Origin: Parabacteroides timonensis
GTDB taxonomy: Bacteria > Bacteroidota > Bacteroidia > Bacteroidales > Tannerellaceae
NCBI RefSeq assembly: GCF_900128505.1
Contig: NZ_LT669941.1
Coordinates: 4,415,010 to 4,479,009 of the forward strand
Reading direction: 5' to 3'
Length of the DNA: 64,000 bases
The stretch's first letter is position 1; each line of letters begins with the position of its first letter. Both the position numbers and the translations under genes were made by a program. The notes under the pieces were generated by a model. It worked only from the letters and a program-made list of their open reading frames with translations, was not told where the DNA came from and made no database searches. Of this stretch, positions 1-8,328 are shown one piece after another.

Positions 1-959
1 CAGTTTCCGGTAGTAGTAACAAATATATTTCCTTCTTTAACGGCTTCTTCCATAGTAGTTACTTCAAAGCCTTCCATAGCAGCCTGTAATGCACAGATCG
101 GGTCGATTTCAGTAACCAGTACGCGGGCTCCGTACGAACGCATGGAGTGAGCGCAACCTTTACCCACGTCGCCATATCCGGCAACAACTACTACTTTACC
201 AGCAATCATCACATCGGTAGCACGTTTGATACCGTCGGCCAATGATTCGCGGCAACCGTACAGGTTATCGAACTTAGATTTTGTTACAGAGTCGTTCACA
301 TTGATAGCCGGAACCAGCAATTCGCCTTTTTCCATCATCTGGTACAGACGGTGAACACCGGTCGTTGTTTCTTCCGAAACACCTTTCATTTCGGCTATTG
401 TACGATGCCAGCGCTGGTTGTCTTCCTTCAGGATACGGTGTAAAGTATCCAGGATAACCTGCTCTTCGTGGTTGCCCCCTTTGCGGTTGATCGTTTCTGC
501 ATCGTTTTCAGCACGATAACCCATGTGAACCAATAAAGAAGCATCGCCTCCGTCGTCTACAATCATCTGCGGACCTTTTCCGTCGGGGAAGCGGAGTGCC
601 ATGTCGGTACACCACCAGTATTCTTCCAGTGTTTCACCTTTCCAGGCAAAAACGGGAACACCTGTTGCAGCGATAGCTGCGGCGGCATGATCCTGTGTAG
701 AGAAGATATTACAGCTTGCCCAGCGTACATCTGCTCCCAACGCAACTAATGTTTCGATCAACACTGCAGTCTGGATAGTCATATGCAGTGAGCCGGTGAT
801 ACGGGCTCCTTTCAGAGGTTTCTGATCGGCGTATTTCTGACGAAGAGCCATCAGTCCCGGCATTTCGTGTTCGGCGATTTCGATTTCTTTACGACCGAAT
901 TCAGCCAAACTCATATCTGCCACTTTATAAGGCAGATTAGTTGGAAATAATTGTGACAT
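1..959 (-). CDS. ahcY: Adenosylhomocysteinase, partial (C-terminus beyond window)
   Basis: Reading leftwards from the ATG at 957-959, about 319 codons stay open to the window edge. S-adenosylhomocysteine hydrolase is an NAD-dependent cytoplasmic enzyme that splits S-adenosylhomocysteine into adenosine and homocysteine and so relieves product inhibition of methyltransferases. Seen in the translation: an N-terminal substrate region with HMTIQTAVLIETL, ASCNIFSTQDHAAAA and an EEYWWCTD segment, then the NAD-binding glycine motif GYGDVGKG and the following MRSYGARVLVTEIDPICA stretch. All are hallmarks of the family. The gene appears monocistronic; a TATCTTTG -7 element lies just upstream. The identification is very secure and only the 3' end is missing. 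Confidence 0.97.
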   Translation of the reverse strand, partial: MSQLFPTNLPYKVADMSLAEFGRKEIEIAEHEMPGLMALRQKYADQKPLKGARITGSLHMTIQTAVLIETLVALGADVRWASCNIFSTQDHAAAAIAATGVPVFAWKGETLEEYWWCTDMALRFPDGKGPQMIVDDGGDASLLVHMGYRAENDAETINRKGGNHEEQVILDTLHRILKEDNQRWHRTIAEMKGVSEETTTGVHRLYQMMEKGELLVPAINVNDSVTKSKFDNLYGCRESLADGIKRATDVMIAGKVVVVAGYGDVGKGCAHSMRSYGARVLVTEIDPICALQAAMEGFEVTTMEEAVKEGNIFVTTTGN

Positions 960-985
960 AAATACTAATTATTTTAAATGTGAGG

Positions 986-993
986 CAAAGATA
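986..993 (-). promoter_or_regulatory. Probable ahcY promoter -7 element
   Basis: The minus strand reads TATCTTTG, a full match to the Bacteroides primary sigma -7 consensus TAnnTTTG, about 27 bp upstream of the ahcY ATG. I see no clear TTTG -33 partner at the usual 19-21 bp spacing. Confidence 0.5.
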
Positions 994-1060
994 ACAAATT
1001 ATTGGGTTGTAGGAATAATTCCTCGGGACAAACATATATCATCTCCTGGTATCATCAAAA

Positions 1061-1196
1061 TTTCCTGCTTAGGAAATTCCAGTTTCCTGGGCAGGAAACG
1101 CTAGTTCCCCCGGCAGGAAATTGCAGTTCCCTGCGGAGGAAACTGGAGTTTCCAAAACGGGAAACTACGAGGAAACTGTAATCGACTGGGAACTAG
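1061..1196. repeat. Patch of dense inverted TTTCC/GGAAA words
   Basis: This lies in the 396-bp gap between ahcY and the acyl-CoA synthetase gene. The patch contains alternating copies of AGTTTCC-like and GGAAACT-like words, for example TTTCCT-gctt-AGGAAA followed by TTTCCT-gggc-AGGAAA, then several further copies 5-12 bp apart up to about 1196. Many adjacent words can pair into short hairpins. There is no open reading frame with coding character. Two other intergenic patches in this window have the same design with different words. Confidence 0.7.
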
Positions 1197-1252
1197 ATGT
1201 ATATGTGGAAATGCGGAGAAGGTAGTTCTTCAAATAAAATGAGCATATACAA

Positions 1253-1335
1253 ATAACGCAGAATACGCAGAAAAACGTAGACTTATTTGATTAATAATCA
1301 ATGCAGTCTGCGATAATCTGCATATTCTGCGTTAT
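1253..1335. repeat. 19-bp inverted repeat (possible terminator or dispersed repeat)
   Basis: The arms at 1253-1271 and 1317-1335 are inverted copies matching at 18 of 19 positions, separated by 45 bp. The arms are built from the word CGCAGAATACGCAGA and its complement. The repeat starts about 20 bp past the stop codon of the acyl-CoA synthetase gene, so it may end that transcript, but it lacks a clear U tract and could equally be a dispersed intergenic repeat. Confidence 0.6.
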
Positions 1336-1355
1336 CTATGTCCGGAAATTCTTAG

Positions 1356-3011
1356 TTATACCGGAGTGATGCCCTGTTCGGCCAGCAGTTTCAAACTGAG
1401 ATCTTTCAGTTTGAACTTCTGTATCTTTCCGCTACCGGTCATCGGGAAGGTATCGACGAAGAAGATATATTTCGGTATCTTATGACGGGCGATCTTACCG
1501 CGGCAGAAGTCTTTTACCACATCGTCGGTCATGGTCACTCCTTCGTGCAGGATGATAAAGGCACCTACTTCCTCTCCGTATTTCTTTGACGGGACGGCAG
1601 CTACCTGAACATCCTTCACCCCTTCCAGATGGTAAAGATATTCTTCGATCTCACGCGGATAGACATTTTCTCCACCGCGTATAATCATATCCTTGATACG
1701 TCCGGTGATACGGTAATATCCGTTTTCGTCTTTGATCCCGAGGTCTCCACTATGAAGGAAACCATCTTTGTCGATTACTTCGGCGGTGGCGGCGGGATTG
1801 TTGTAATATCCTTTCATGTTGTTGTAACCGCGGTTGCACATTTCTCCCTGTACGCCAACCGGACATTCTTCGCCGGTCTCAGGATCGATGACACGTACTT
1901 CCGTAAATTCGTAGTCGCGGCCAACTGTGTTATGGCGTGCTTCTGCCGGATCATCGATACGGGAATGGGTCATACCCGGAGAAGTTTCCGTCAGACCGTA
2001 CACGCTGGTCACCTGCATGAACATCTTTTCTTCTACCTGGCGCATCAGTTCCACCGGGCAAAGTGAGCCCGCCATGATACCGGTACGAAGCGAAGTCAGG
2101 TCGAACATCGGGAACATCGGATGGTTCAATTCTGCAATGAACATGGTCGGAACACCGTAAAGAGCCGTACAACGTTCTTTATGAATAGAAGCCAGGACAA
2201 CCAGCGGGTCGAATTTCTCAACCATGACCTGTGTACAACCGTGTGTCAATACGTTCATAGAAGCCAGTACCACTCCGAAGCAGTGGAAGAGGGGAACACA
2301 ACAACACAACTTGTCGTCGGTAGTGAACTTCATGTGCTCACCGGTCAACAGTCCGTTGTTGGCTATATTATAATGTGTCAACATAACGCCTTTCGGGAAA
2401 CCTGTCGTTCCGGAAGTATATTGCATATTGACAACATCATGGCAATTGACGAGTTTTTTGGCATCTTCCAGCTTATCGTCGCTGATGTTTTCTCCCAGTA
2501 ACAACAGTTCGGGGGTATTATACATGCCGCGGTATTTCTCCTGGCCGATATAAACCACGTTCTTCAATCTGGGGAAACGTTTGCTTTTCAGGTATCCGCG
2601 CTGTGACTCCCTTAATTCGGGAAGCATGGTATACATCATATCGATATAGCTTCCGTCGAAGACACCGTCGGTGATACACATGGTATGGATATCGGCATTT
2701 TCTGCCAGAAACTCCAGCTCATTCTGCTTATAATTCGTGTTGACTGTAACGGCTACAGCCCCGATTTTAGCGGCTGCATAAAGGAATGTCAGCCAGTCGG
2801 GTACATTGGTGGCCCAGATACCTACATGCGTGCCGTGCTCGATACCTATGGACAACATACCTTTTGCCATCCGGTCTACACGTTCGTTGAACTCTTTCCA
2901 GGTGAAACGCAGGTCGCGGTCTGAATAAACCAGATATTCTTTGTCCGGGCTTGTTTCGGCCCAGTGTTCGAGCCATTGCCCCAGCGTTTTATCTTGCAAT
3001 TGTATTTCCAT
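1356..3011 (-). CDS. AMP-forming acyl-CoA synthetase (FadD-like)
   Basis: This 551-residue cytoplasmic enzyme of the ANL superfamily would activate a carboxylic acid with ATP and load it on CoA. Visible motifs: the A3 phosphate-binding loop YTSGTTG at residues 198-204 followed by FPKGVMLTHYN, the A5-like YGLTETSP, the A7 hinge region HSGDLG, the A8 stretch GRIKDMIIRGGENVYPREIE and the C-terminal catalytic lysine context GSGKIQKFKL. Length and motifs fit the medium/long-chain FadD or Acs-like subgroup; the exact chain length cannot be read from sequence. The start codon lies 17 bp after the stop of the upstream XRE-cupin gene, so the two form an operon and the regulator probably senses something related to this enzyme's substrate. 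Confidence 0.9.
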   Translation of the reverse strand: MEIQLQDKTLGQWLEHWAETSPDKEYLVYSDRDLRFTWKEFNERVDRMAKGMLSIGIEHGTHVGIWATNVPDWLTFLYAAAKIGAVAVTVNTNYKQNELEFLAENADIHTMCITDGVFDGSYIDMMYTMLPELRESQRGYLKSKRFPRLKNVVYIGQEKYRGMYNTPELLLLGENISDDKLEDAKKLVNCHDVVNMQYTSGTTGFPKGVMLTHYNIANNGLLTGEHMKFTTDDKLCCCVPLFHCFGVVLASMNVLTHGCTQVMVEKFDPLVVLASIHKERCTALYGVPTMFIAELNHPMFPMFDLTSLRTGIMAGSLCPVELMRQVEEKMFMQVTSVYGLTETSPGMTHSRIDDPAEARHNTVGRDYEFTEVRVIDPETGEECPVGVQGEMCNRGYNNMKGYYNNPAATAEVIDKDGFLHSGDLGIKDENGYYRITGRIKDMIIRGGENVYPREIEEYLYHLEGVKDVQVAAVPSKKYGEEVGAFIILHEGVTMTDDVVKDFCRGKIARHKIPKYIFFVDTFPMTGSGKIQKFKLKDLSLKLLAEQGITPV

Positions 3012-3028
3012 CTCTTTCTTCCGATTAG

Positions 3029-3613
3029 TTAGTAGGGGGTATAAACAACTCCAAGAATTTTAGCTGTACTGTCGGCAGCGGCATGTACATGGTGTGCAAC
3101 GATCGAATCGTAATAAATACTGTCGCCTTCTTCCAGGATATAAGTATTCTTTCCGTAGTTTATTTCGAGAACACCTGCAAGTACATATATAAATTCTTCC
3201 CCTTCATGAGTCGAAAGGACAAAATCGACACCCTCTTCCGACGGAGCAACGTCGATCAGGAACGGTTCCATATGGCGTCCTGATTTATCCTGTGATAGAG
3301 AATGATATTCCATATGTTTACGGTTTTCCATTGAATTGTTGGTGAAACCGATGCTGTTTGAATCGTTACTATCTTTTTTACGGCAGATTACCGGGCCTAG
3401 TTCAGACTGGTCGTCAAGGAACGTACCCAGGCGAACACCCAGTACCCGTGCTATTTTGATGAGTGGTGCCAGCGAAGGAAAATCTACATTGCTTTCGATG
3501 CGTTCGATCTGTTCTACACTCAGGCCGGAACGTTCGGCCACTTCTTCGATGGAAAGTTGTTTAGAATCACGGATACTTTTTATCTTGGCTCCGATAATTT
3601 TGTTGTTTCCCAT
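3029..3613 (-). CDS. XRE-family regulator with C-terminal cupin domain
   Basis: This is a 194-residue transcription factor. Residues about 8-63 form an XRE/Cro helix-turn-helix (IKSIRDSKQLSIEEVAERSG, then LSVEQIERIE). Residues about 115-190 form a small cupin barrel with FVLSTHEGEEFIYVLAGVLE and LEEGDSIYYDSIVAHHVHA. Cupins of this architecture bind a small ligand or metal that modulates DNA binding. It is the first gene of a two-gene operon with the acyl-CoA synthetase 17 bp downstream, so autoregulation and control of fatty-acid or aromatic-acid activation are likely (inference). A TAAATTTG promoter-like element is on the minus strand at 3660-3667. Confidence 0.88.
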   Translation of the reverse strand: MGNNKIIGAKIKSIRDSKQLSIEEVAERSGLSVEQIERIESNVDFPSLAPLIKIARVLGVRLGTFLDDQSELGPVICRKKDSNDSNSIGFTNNSMENRKHMEYHSLSQDKSGRHMEPFLIDVAPSEEGVDFVLSTHEGEEFIYVLAGVLEINYGKNTYILEEGDSIYYDSIVAHHVHAAADSTAKILGVVYTPY

Positions 3614-3659
3614 AAGTATGATTTTATTAGTATATCTTTTAATTTGTAACTAAACGCCG

Positions 3660-3667
3660 CAAATTTA
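3660..3667 (-). promoter_or_regulatory. Probable promoter -7 element of the XRE-cupin operon
   Basis: The minus strand reads TAAATTTG, matching TAnnTTTG, 47 bp before the ATG. ATTG sequences about 18 and 23 bp upstream are possible weak -33 partners. The spacing is imperfect, so this is tentative. Confidence 0.4.
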
Positions 3668-3707
3668 CATTAATATTTCATTTCCCAATGCAATTTGCTG
3701 AAAGAAA

Positions 3708-3739
3708 AAAAGGACAACCCATTAAAGAGTTGTCCTTTT
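3708..3739 (-). terminator. Rho-independent terminator of rpsO
   Basis: An 11-bp perfect stem, AAAAGGACAAC with GTTGTCCTTTT, and a 10-nt loop, just past the rpsO stop. On the minus strand the stem is followed by a run of T residues. Confidence 0.85.
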
Positions 3740-3763
3740 GTGAACTTCCGGAGAAGTAGTTTC

Positions 3764-4033
3764 TTATTTTCTGATACCAAGCTCTTTGATGATAGAACGA
3801 TATCTTTCGATATCAGTCTTGATCAGATAATCCAATAAACGACGACGTTTACCAACCAACATTTTCAGAGCTCTTTCAGTGCTATAATCTTTGTGATTAG
3901 CTTTCAAGTGTTCTGTTAAGTGTGCAATACGTACTGTGAACAGAGCGATCTGGCTTTCTGCAGAACCTGTGTCAGCAGCTGATTTGCCATACTTTTCGAA
4001 TAATTCTTTTTTCTTTGCTGAATCTAAATACAT
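3764..4033 (-). CDS. rpsO: 30S ribosomal protein S15
   Basis: An 89-residue protein, exactly the usual S15 length. S15 binds the central domain of 16S rRNA early in 30S assembly and contributes to an intersubunit bridge. The conserved stretch DTGSAESQIALFTVRI, the HLKANHKDYSTERALK segment and the end GKRRRLLDYL are diagnostic. It is monocistronic and divergent from typA, with its own terminator at 3708-3739 and a good promoter at 4081-4112. In other bacteria S15 represses its own translation through the mRNA leader; I did not find an obvious equivalent fold here. Confidence 0.98.
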   Translation of the reverse strand: MYLDSAKKKELFEKYGKSAADTGSAESQIALFTVRIAHLTEHLKANHKDYSTERALKMLVGKRRRLLDYLIKTDIERYRSIIKELGIRK

Positions 4034-4080
4034 GATTCTTTTTACTTTAATAAATTGATACTATATTATCTAAGCGGCGA

Positions 4081-4112
4081 CAAAGATATGCATAACTTTT
4101 TTGTCTGGCAAC
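4081..4112 (-). promoter_or_regulatory. rpsO promoter
   Basis: On the minus strand, TATCTTTG (complement of 4081-4088) is preceded by GTTG (complement of 4109-4112) with 20 bp between them. This matches the Bacteroides -7/-33 layout. Predicted transcription starts about 40 nt before the ATG. Confidence 0.6.
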
Positions 4113-4175
4113 AATTTTCATCGTCTTTTTTATATTTTGCAACATGAATATCACATACATATCGTAAAAATGTCG

Positions 4176-4183
4176 TACTTTTG
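4176..4183 (+). promoter_or_regulatory. typA promoter -7 element
   Basis: TACTTTTG matches TAnnTTTG and lies 21 bp before the typA ATG, implying a leader of only about 15 nt. No good -33 box is visible at the standard distance. Confidence 0.5.
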
Positions 4184-4204
4184 CAGCCAATAAATTAGTC
4201 TTCG

Positions 4205-6001
4205 ATGCAAAAACTCAGAAACATCGCGATTATCGCGCACGTAGACCACGGCAAAACGACGCTTGTGGATAAGATGTTATTAGCTGGTAAGCTTTTCCGT
4301 GAAGGACAGGCAGAACCGGATCAGTTCATGGACAACAATGATTTGGAACGTGAACGAGGAATTACGATTTTGGCCAAGAATGTCTCTATTAATTATAAAG
4401 ATTACAAAATCAATATTATTGATACTCCGGGGCACGCCGATTTCGGAGGAGAGGTAGAGCGTGTATTAAACATGGCCGACGGTTGCTTGTTGTTGGTCGA
4501 CGCGTTTGAAGGACCGATGCCTCAGACTCGTTTTGTATTACAAAAAGCAATCCAGCTGGGATTGAAACCGATTGTGGTTATTAATAAGGTAGACAAACCG
4601 AACTGTCGTCCGTCGGAAGTTCAGGAAATGGTTTTCGAATTGATGTTCAGCCTGGACGCAACGGAAGAGCAGTTGGATTTCCCGACAATCTATGGTTCTG
4701 CAAAACAGGGATGGATGTCGACCGACTGGAAAGAACCGAAAGAAGATATTCTGGCATTGCTGGATGCTATTATTGAATATATACCGGAACCGAAAGTCCT
4801 GGAAGGAACTCCTCAGATGCTGATCACTTCGCTGGACTTTTCAAAATATGTCGGACGTATTGCGGTTGGACGTGTTCATCGCGGAGAACTGAAAGAAGGC
4901 CAGGAAGTTATGTTGTGTAAACGTGACGGTTCGATGGTGAAATCAAAGATCAAGGAAGTCAATGTATTTGAAGGTTTGGGTCGTACAAAAGTTTCATCTG
5001 TTCAATCGGGTGATATTTGCGCTGTGATCGGGATCGAAGGTTTTGAGATCGGTGAAACGATTGCCGATGTGAATGAACCGGAAGCATTGCCGACAATCGC
5101 TATCGACGAACCGACCATGTCTATGCTCTTTACGATCAACAACTCTCCGTTCTTCGGAAAAGATGGTAAATTCGTAACATCACGTCATATATTCGAACGT
5201 CTGCAGAAAGAATTGGATAAGAACCTGGCTCTTCGTGTAGTTCCGACCGACTCTGCCGATTCATGGTTGGTGTACGGTCGTGGTGTACTTCACTTGTCTG
5301 TATTGATCGAGACAATGCGTCGTGAAGGATACGAATTGCAGGTTGGTCAGCCGCAGGTTATTATCAAAGAAATCGACGGTGTAAAATGTGAGCCGGTTGA
5401 ACAGCTGACTATCAATCTTCCGGAAGAATCTTCCAGCCGTATTATCGATATGGTAACTAAGCGTAAAGGGGAGATGACCATGATGGAAAGCAAGAATGAT
5501 CGTATGCATCTTGAATTCAATATTCCTTCACGTGGTATTATCGGTTTGAACAATGCTGTTCTGACAGCTTCTGCCGGTGAAGCGATCATGGCACACCGTT
5601 TCCTTGAATATCAACCGTGGAAAGGTGAGATCGAACGTCGTAACAACGGTTCGATCATCGCAATGGAAACGGGTACGGCTTTTGCTTATGCATTGAATAA
5701 CCTGCAATCCCGCGGTCGTTTCTTTATTTCTCCGCAGGAAGAAGTTTATGCCGGTCAGGTCGTTGGTGAGCATTCTAAAGAAGGTGACTTGGTTGTTAAT
5801 GTAACGAAATCGAAGAAGCTGACCAATATGCGTGCTTCCGGTTCGGATGATAAAGTATCATTGGCACCTCCTATTGTTTTCAGTCTGGAAGATGCTTTGG
5901 AATATATCAAGGCTGACGAATATGTGGAAATAACTCCGAACTACATGCGTATGCGTAAAGTTATTTTGGATGAAACAGAACGCAAGCGTCAGGGACGTTG
6001 A
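4205..6001 (+). CDS. typA: Translational GTPase TypA/BipA
   Basis: This 598-residue ribosome-binding GTPase is related to EF-G and LepA and acts in 50S assembly and stress adaptation. The G domain begins at once: P-loop AHVDHGKT at residues 11-18, the switch region RERGITILAKN, DTPGHADFGGEVERV, and the NKVD specificity motif. Domain II follows, then the EF-G-like domains III and V, then the BipA-specific C-terminal domain with RGRFFISPQEEVYAGQVVGE and SLEDALEYI. Full length. The start is close behind its promoter and the gene is followed by a strong terminator, so it is monocistronic. Confidence 0.97.
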   Translation: MQKLRNIAIIAHVDHGKTTLVDKMLLAGKLFREGQAEPDQFMDNNDLERERGITILAKNVSINYKDYKINIIDTPGHADFGGEVERVLNMADGCLLLVDAFEGPMPQTRFVLQKAIQLGLKPIVVINKVDKPNCRPSEVQEMVFELMFSLDATEEQLDFPTIYGSAKQGWMSTDWKEPKEDILALLDAIIEYIPEPKVLEGTPQMLITSLDFSKYVGRIAVGRVHRGELKEGQEVMLCKRDGSMVKSKIKEVNVFEGLGRTKVSSVQSGDICAVIGIEGFEIGETIADVNEPEALPTIAIDEPTMSMLFTINNSPFFGKDGKFVTSRHIFERLQKELDKNLALRVVPTDSADSWLVYGRGVLHLSVLIETMRREGYELQVGQPQVIIKEIDGVKCEPVEQLTINLPEESSSRIIDMVTKRKGEMTMMESKNDRMHLEFNIPSRGIIGLNNAVLTASAGEAIMAHRFLEYQPWKGEIERRNNGSIIAMETGTAFAYALNNLQSRGRFFISPQEEVYAGQVVGEHSKEGDLVVNVTKSKKLTNMRASGSDDKVSLAPPIVFSLEDALEYIKADEYVEITPNYMRMRKVILDETERKRQGR

Positions 6002-6024
6002 TTCGAAATAAAATATTATTGGGT

Positions 6025-6060
6025 AAGGCGATGTGTATTAATATACATCGCCTTTTATTT
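6025..6060 (+). terminator. typA terminator
   Basis: A long near-perfect stem, AAGGCGATGT pairing with ACATCGCCTT, with an AT loop, followed by a T-rich tail, 24 bp past the typA stop. Confidence 0.85.
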
Positions 6061-6088
6061 TCAATGGAAAGTTTTATATTACCGCTCT

Positions 6089-6736
6089 CTAAAGAGCAGT
6101 AGCATAGTTATATACCTGTAAGACATCATCTATCGCATTAAAGTCGAAATCATTCTTTTTGATATACTCTTTCAAGACTTCTTTCTTTTCCGGAAAGGCT
6201 TTCAGGAATTGTTTTTCATTGATAAAACGGTATTGCTTTCCATTCCGTTCGATCCGGAATATCTTATCGATCCGGGTTAAAATCAGTTTTTCCGTTTCCA
6301 GTTTATGTACGGTGTTTCCGGACTGGAAGCTAGAATATGAGTCTACGGCTGAAGTCTCCGACCGTCCGCCATATCCGACGTTTTTCCCTTCCCAACGCAT
6401 CGAGCCTCTATATTGGACAAAAATAGGAGGGTCCATCTGCAATACTTCCGTAACTCCGTCTTTGGTCGGAAGAAAGATTCTTTCGCCGATCTTGATCGTT
6501 GCAACCATTTCCGGCTCCAGGAATTCTTTTATATTATTATTGTCATTTTGATCGATGAACAGGAACTTTTTGATTAATAGACTGTAATTCATTGGAACTT
6601 GGAATTGTCGTCCATCCTTATAAAATACATATCCATCCTGAAAACCTTTTAACAGGAACTGTGTACTGTCTATCTGGGCAATGAGGCCGGATGTATGCAT
6701 GATGCAGATCAGGCAAAATAGTAGAATCCGTTTCAT
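6089..6736 (-). CDS. Exported hypothetical protein
   Basis: A 215-residue protein that I do not recognise. Residues 1-20 are a clear Sec signal peptide (MKRILLFCLICIMHTSGLIA, then QIDST), so the mature protein is periplasmic or surface-located. The rest is soluble, rich in Lys, Phe and Asp, and has no cysteine after the signal peptide. The composition and the repeated beta-like stretches (GYVFYKDGRQFQVPM, GERIFLPTKDG) suggest a beta-rich fold. It stands alone between typA and the nuo operon, convergent with typA. Confidence 0.75.
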   Translation of the reverse strand: MKRILLFCLICIMHTSGLIAQIDSTQFLLKGFQDGYVFYKDGRQFQVPMNYSLLIKKFLFIDQNDNNNIKEFLEPEMVATIKIGERIFLPTKDGVTEVLQMDPPIFVQYRGSMRWEGKNVGYGGRSETSAVDSYSSFQSGNTVHKLETEKLILTRIDKIFRIERNGKQYRFINEKQFLKAFPEKKEVLKEYIKKNDFDFNAIDDVLQVYNYATAL

Positions 6737-6836
6737 AAATAGTCTATTAGGTGGTTACTAATATATTTGTTTCCAGCTGTAAATATAAACTATTTATGAT
6801 TCATTCGTATAGAGAAGTGGTATATTTTTAGGCATA

Positions 6837-6881
6837 AAATAGGCTGATAAGGAGTTTGTTTATATTTTTATCAGCCTATTT
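6837..6881 (-). terminator. nuo operon terminator
   Basis: A 14-bp perfect inverted repeat at 6837-6850 and 6868-6881 (core AGGCTGATAA), starting 14 bp past the nuoN stop on the minus strand. It ends the 11-gene operon. Confidence 0.8.
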
Positions 6882-6894
6882 CTTTATCAGTTCA

Positions 6895-8310
6895 TTAGAA
6901 TGTCTGCCTTCCTGCCCAGTCGATATACTGGTAAACAGAAGAGATAAATCCGATACAAAGAATGGCAATGCAGCAAAACATCAGTGTGGCTGTCATCACC
7001 TTTGTCCTGCCGACACATAACCGATCTTCCGGTGTATCGATAAAGATGTATTTGATAATACGCAGATAGTTATAAAGCGAAAGTACCAGGTTGATTCCTG
7101 CAAAAATAATCAGGATGTACATTCGGTCACCCATGGCGGAGGCCAATAGGAATAGCTTTCCGAAGAACCCGGAAGTGGGAGGTACACCTGCCAGCGAAAG
7201 CAGACTGACACCCATCATCAAAGCCAGGAACGGATTTGTGCGGTAGAAGCCTTTGAATGAATTCAAATCTTCTTTGCCTGTCGCATCGGCAACGGCTCCG
7301 AGTACACCGAAGAAACAAATGTTACTCAGTACATAGATCAGCATGAAGTAGAGGGTGGAATCGAGTCCCAGGATACTGTTACCCGTAATACCCACCAATA
7401 CGAATCCGATTTGCGAGATGGAGGAGAACCCCAGCAAACGTTTCAGGTTTTGCTGGCGCATGGCAAATAAGTTACCGACCGTCATACTCAGGATAGCTAC
7501 GACCGATATGATCTCAAGCCATTCGCCGGACAAATGCTGGAATACCGTCATCAAGATGGATACGAAAACAAAGACGATGGAACACTTGGATACGACCGAC
7601 AGATAACTGGTGACAGCCATCGGTGCACCTTCGTACACATCGGCTGCCCATAAATGGAAAGGGACTGCCGACATCTTGAAGAAGAAGCCGCCCATCATAA
7701 AGGCAAAAGCTAGCAGCGTCAGCAGATCGGGGGTCAGGTTCGCCTGTAAATAGTCGAAACTAAGGTTTCCGTAAGCTCCATACAACAAGGATATACCGAA
7801 CAAAAGCATTCCTGTAGAGAAGGCGGAAGAAAGAATGAACTTAATACCTGCCTCCGACGAACGCCGTTCATGCTTATTGAAGTTTGCCAGGGCAGCGATA
7901 GGAATGGTTGAAATCTCTATTCCCAGATACAGCATCAGTACATGGCCGCTCGACAATGTAATAAAGCCACCTAACAAGCTGCTTAGCATCAGGATATAAA
8001 ACTCGATACTGATCTCTGCATGTTTGTAAAGCCAGCGTGAGGCCAGCAAAGGGATCAATAGAACGCCCAGGTTAAGGATCGTTTTTTCTAATTCGATCAG
8101 GTCGTTGGTCCGGAAGAACCCATTAAACAATGTCGCTGTCGGGATATGCAGGAAGCTTGCTGCAAAATTAATGAACAGGAGAATATTGACCGTCCACAGC
8201 AGTTGTTTGCGCGATTTATCCGCATCCATCAGTTTCATGACCAACAGAAGAAAGATCAGGACACATACTATCAGTTCAAATCGTAATATGGTGAAGAGTT
8301 CGGTACTCAT
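6895..8310 (-). CDS. nuoN: NADH-quinone oxidoreductase subunit N
   Basis: A 471-residue, about 14-helix antiporter-like membrane subunit, one of the three proton-pumping modules of complex I. Recognisable features are the conserved loop SAVPFHLWAADVYEGAPMAVTSYLSVVSK, the central LGFSSISQIGFVLVG helix and GVPPTSGFFGKLFLL. It is the last gene of the nuo cluster, 18 bp after nuoM, and is followed by the operon terminator. Length is normal. Confidence 0.96.
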   Translation of the reverse strand: MSTELFTILRFELIVCVLIFLLLVMKLMDADKSRKQLLWTVNILLFINFAASFLHIPTATLFNGFFRTNDLIELEKTILNLGVLLIPLLASRWLYKHAEISIEFYILMLSSLLGGFITLSSGHVLMLYLGIEISTIPIAALANFNKHERRSSEAGIKFILSSAFSTGMLLFGISLLYGAYGNLSFDYLQANLTPDLLTLLAFAFMMGGFFFKMSAVPFHLWAADVYEGAPMAVTSYLSVVSKCSIVFVFVSILMTVFQHLSGEWLEIISVVAILSMTVGNLFAMRQQNLKRLLGFSSISQIGFVLVGITGNSILGLDSTLYFMLIYVLSNICFFGVLGAVADATGKEDLNSFKGFYRTNPFLALMMGVSLLSLAGVPPTSGFFGKLFLLASAMGDRMYILIIFAGINLVLSLYNYLRIIKYIFIDTPEDRLCVGRTKVMTATLMFCCIAILCIGFISSVYQYIDWAGRQTF

Positions 8311-8328
8311 AATCTTTTGTTTTATAAG

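Noticed and set aside
1629..2066. 145-codon plus-strand frame opposite the acyl-CoA synthetase gene
   Set aside because: Antisense shadow of a well-supported enzyme gene.
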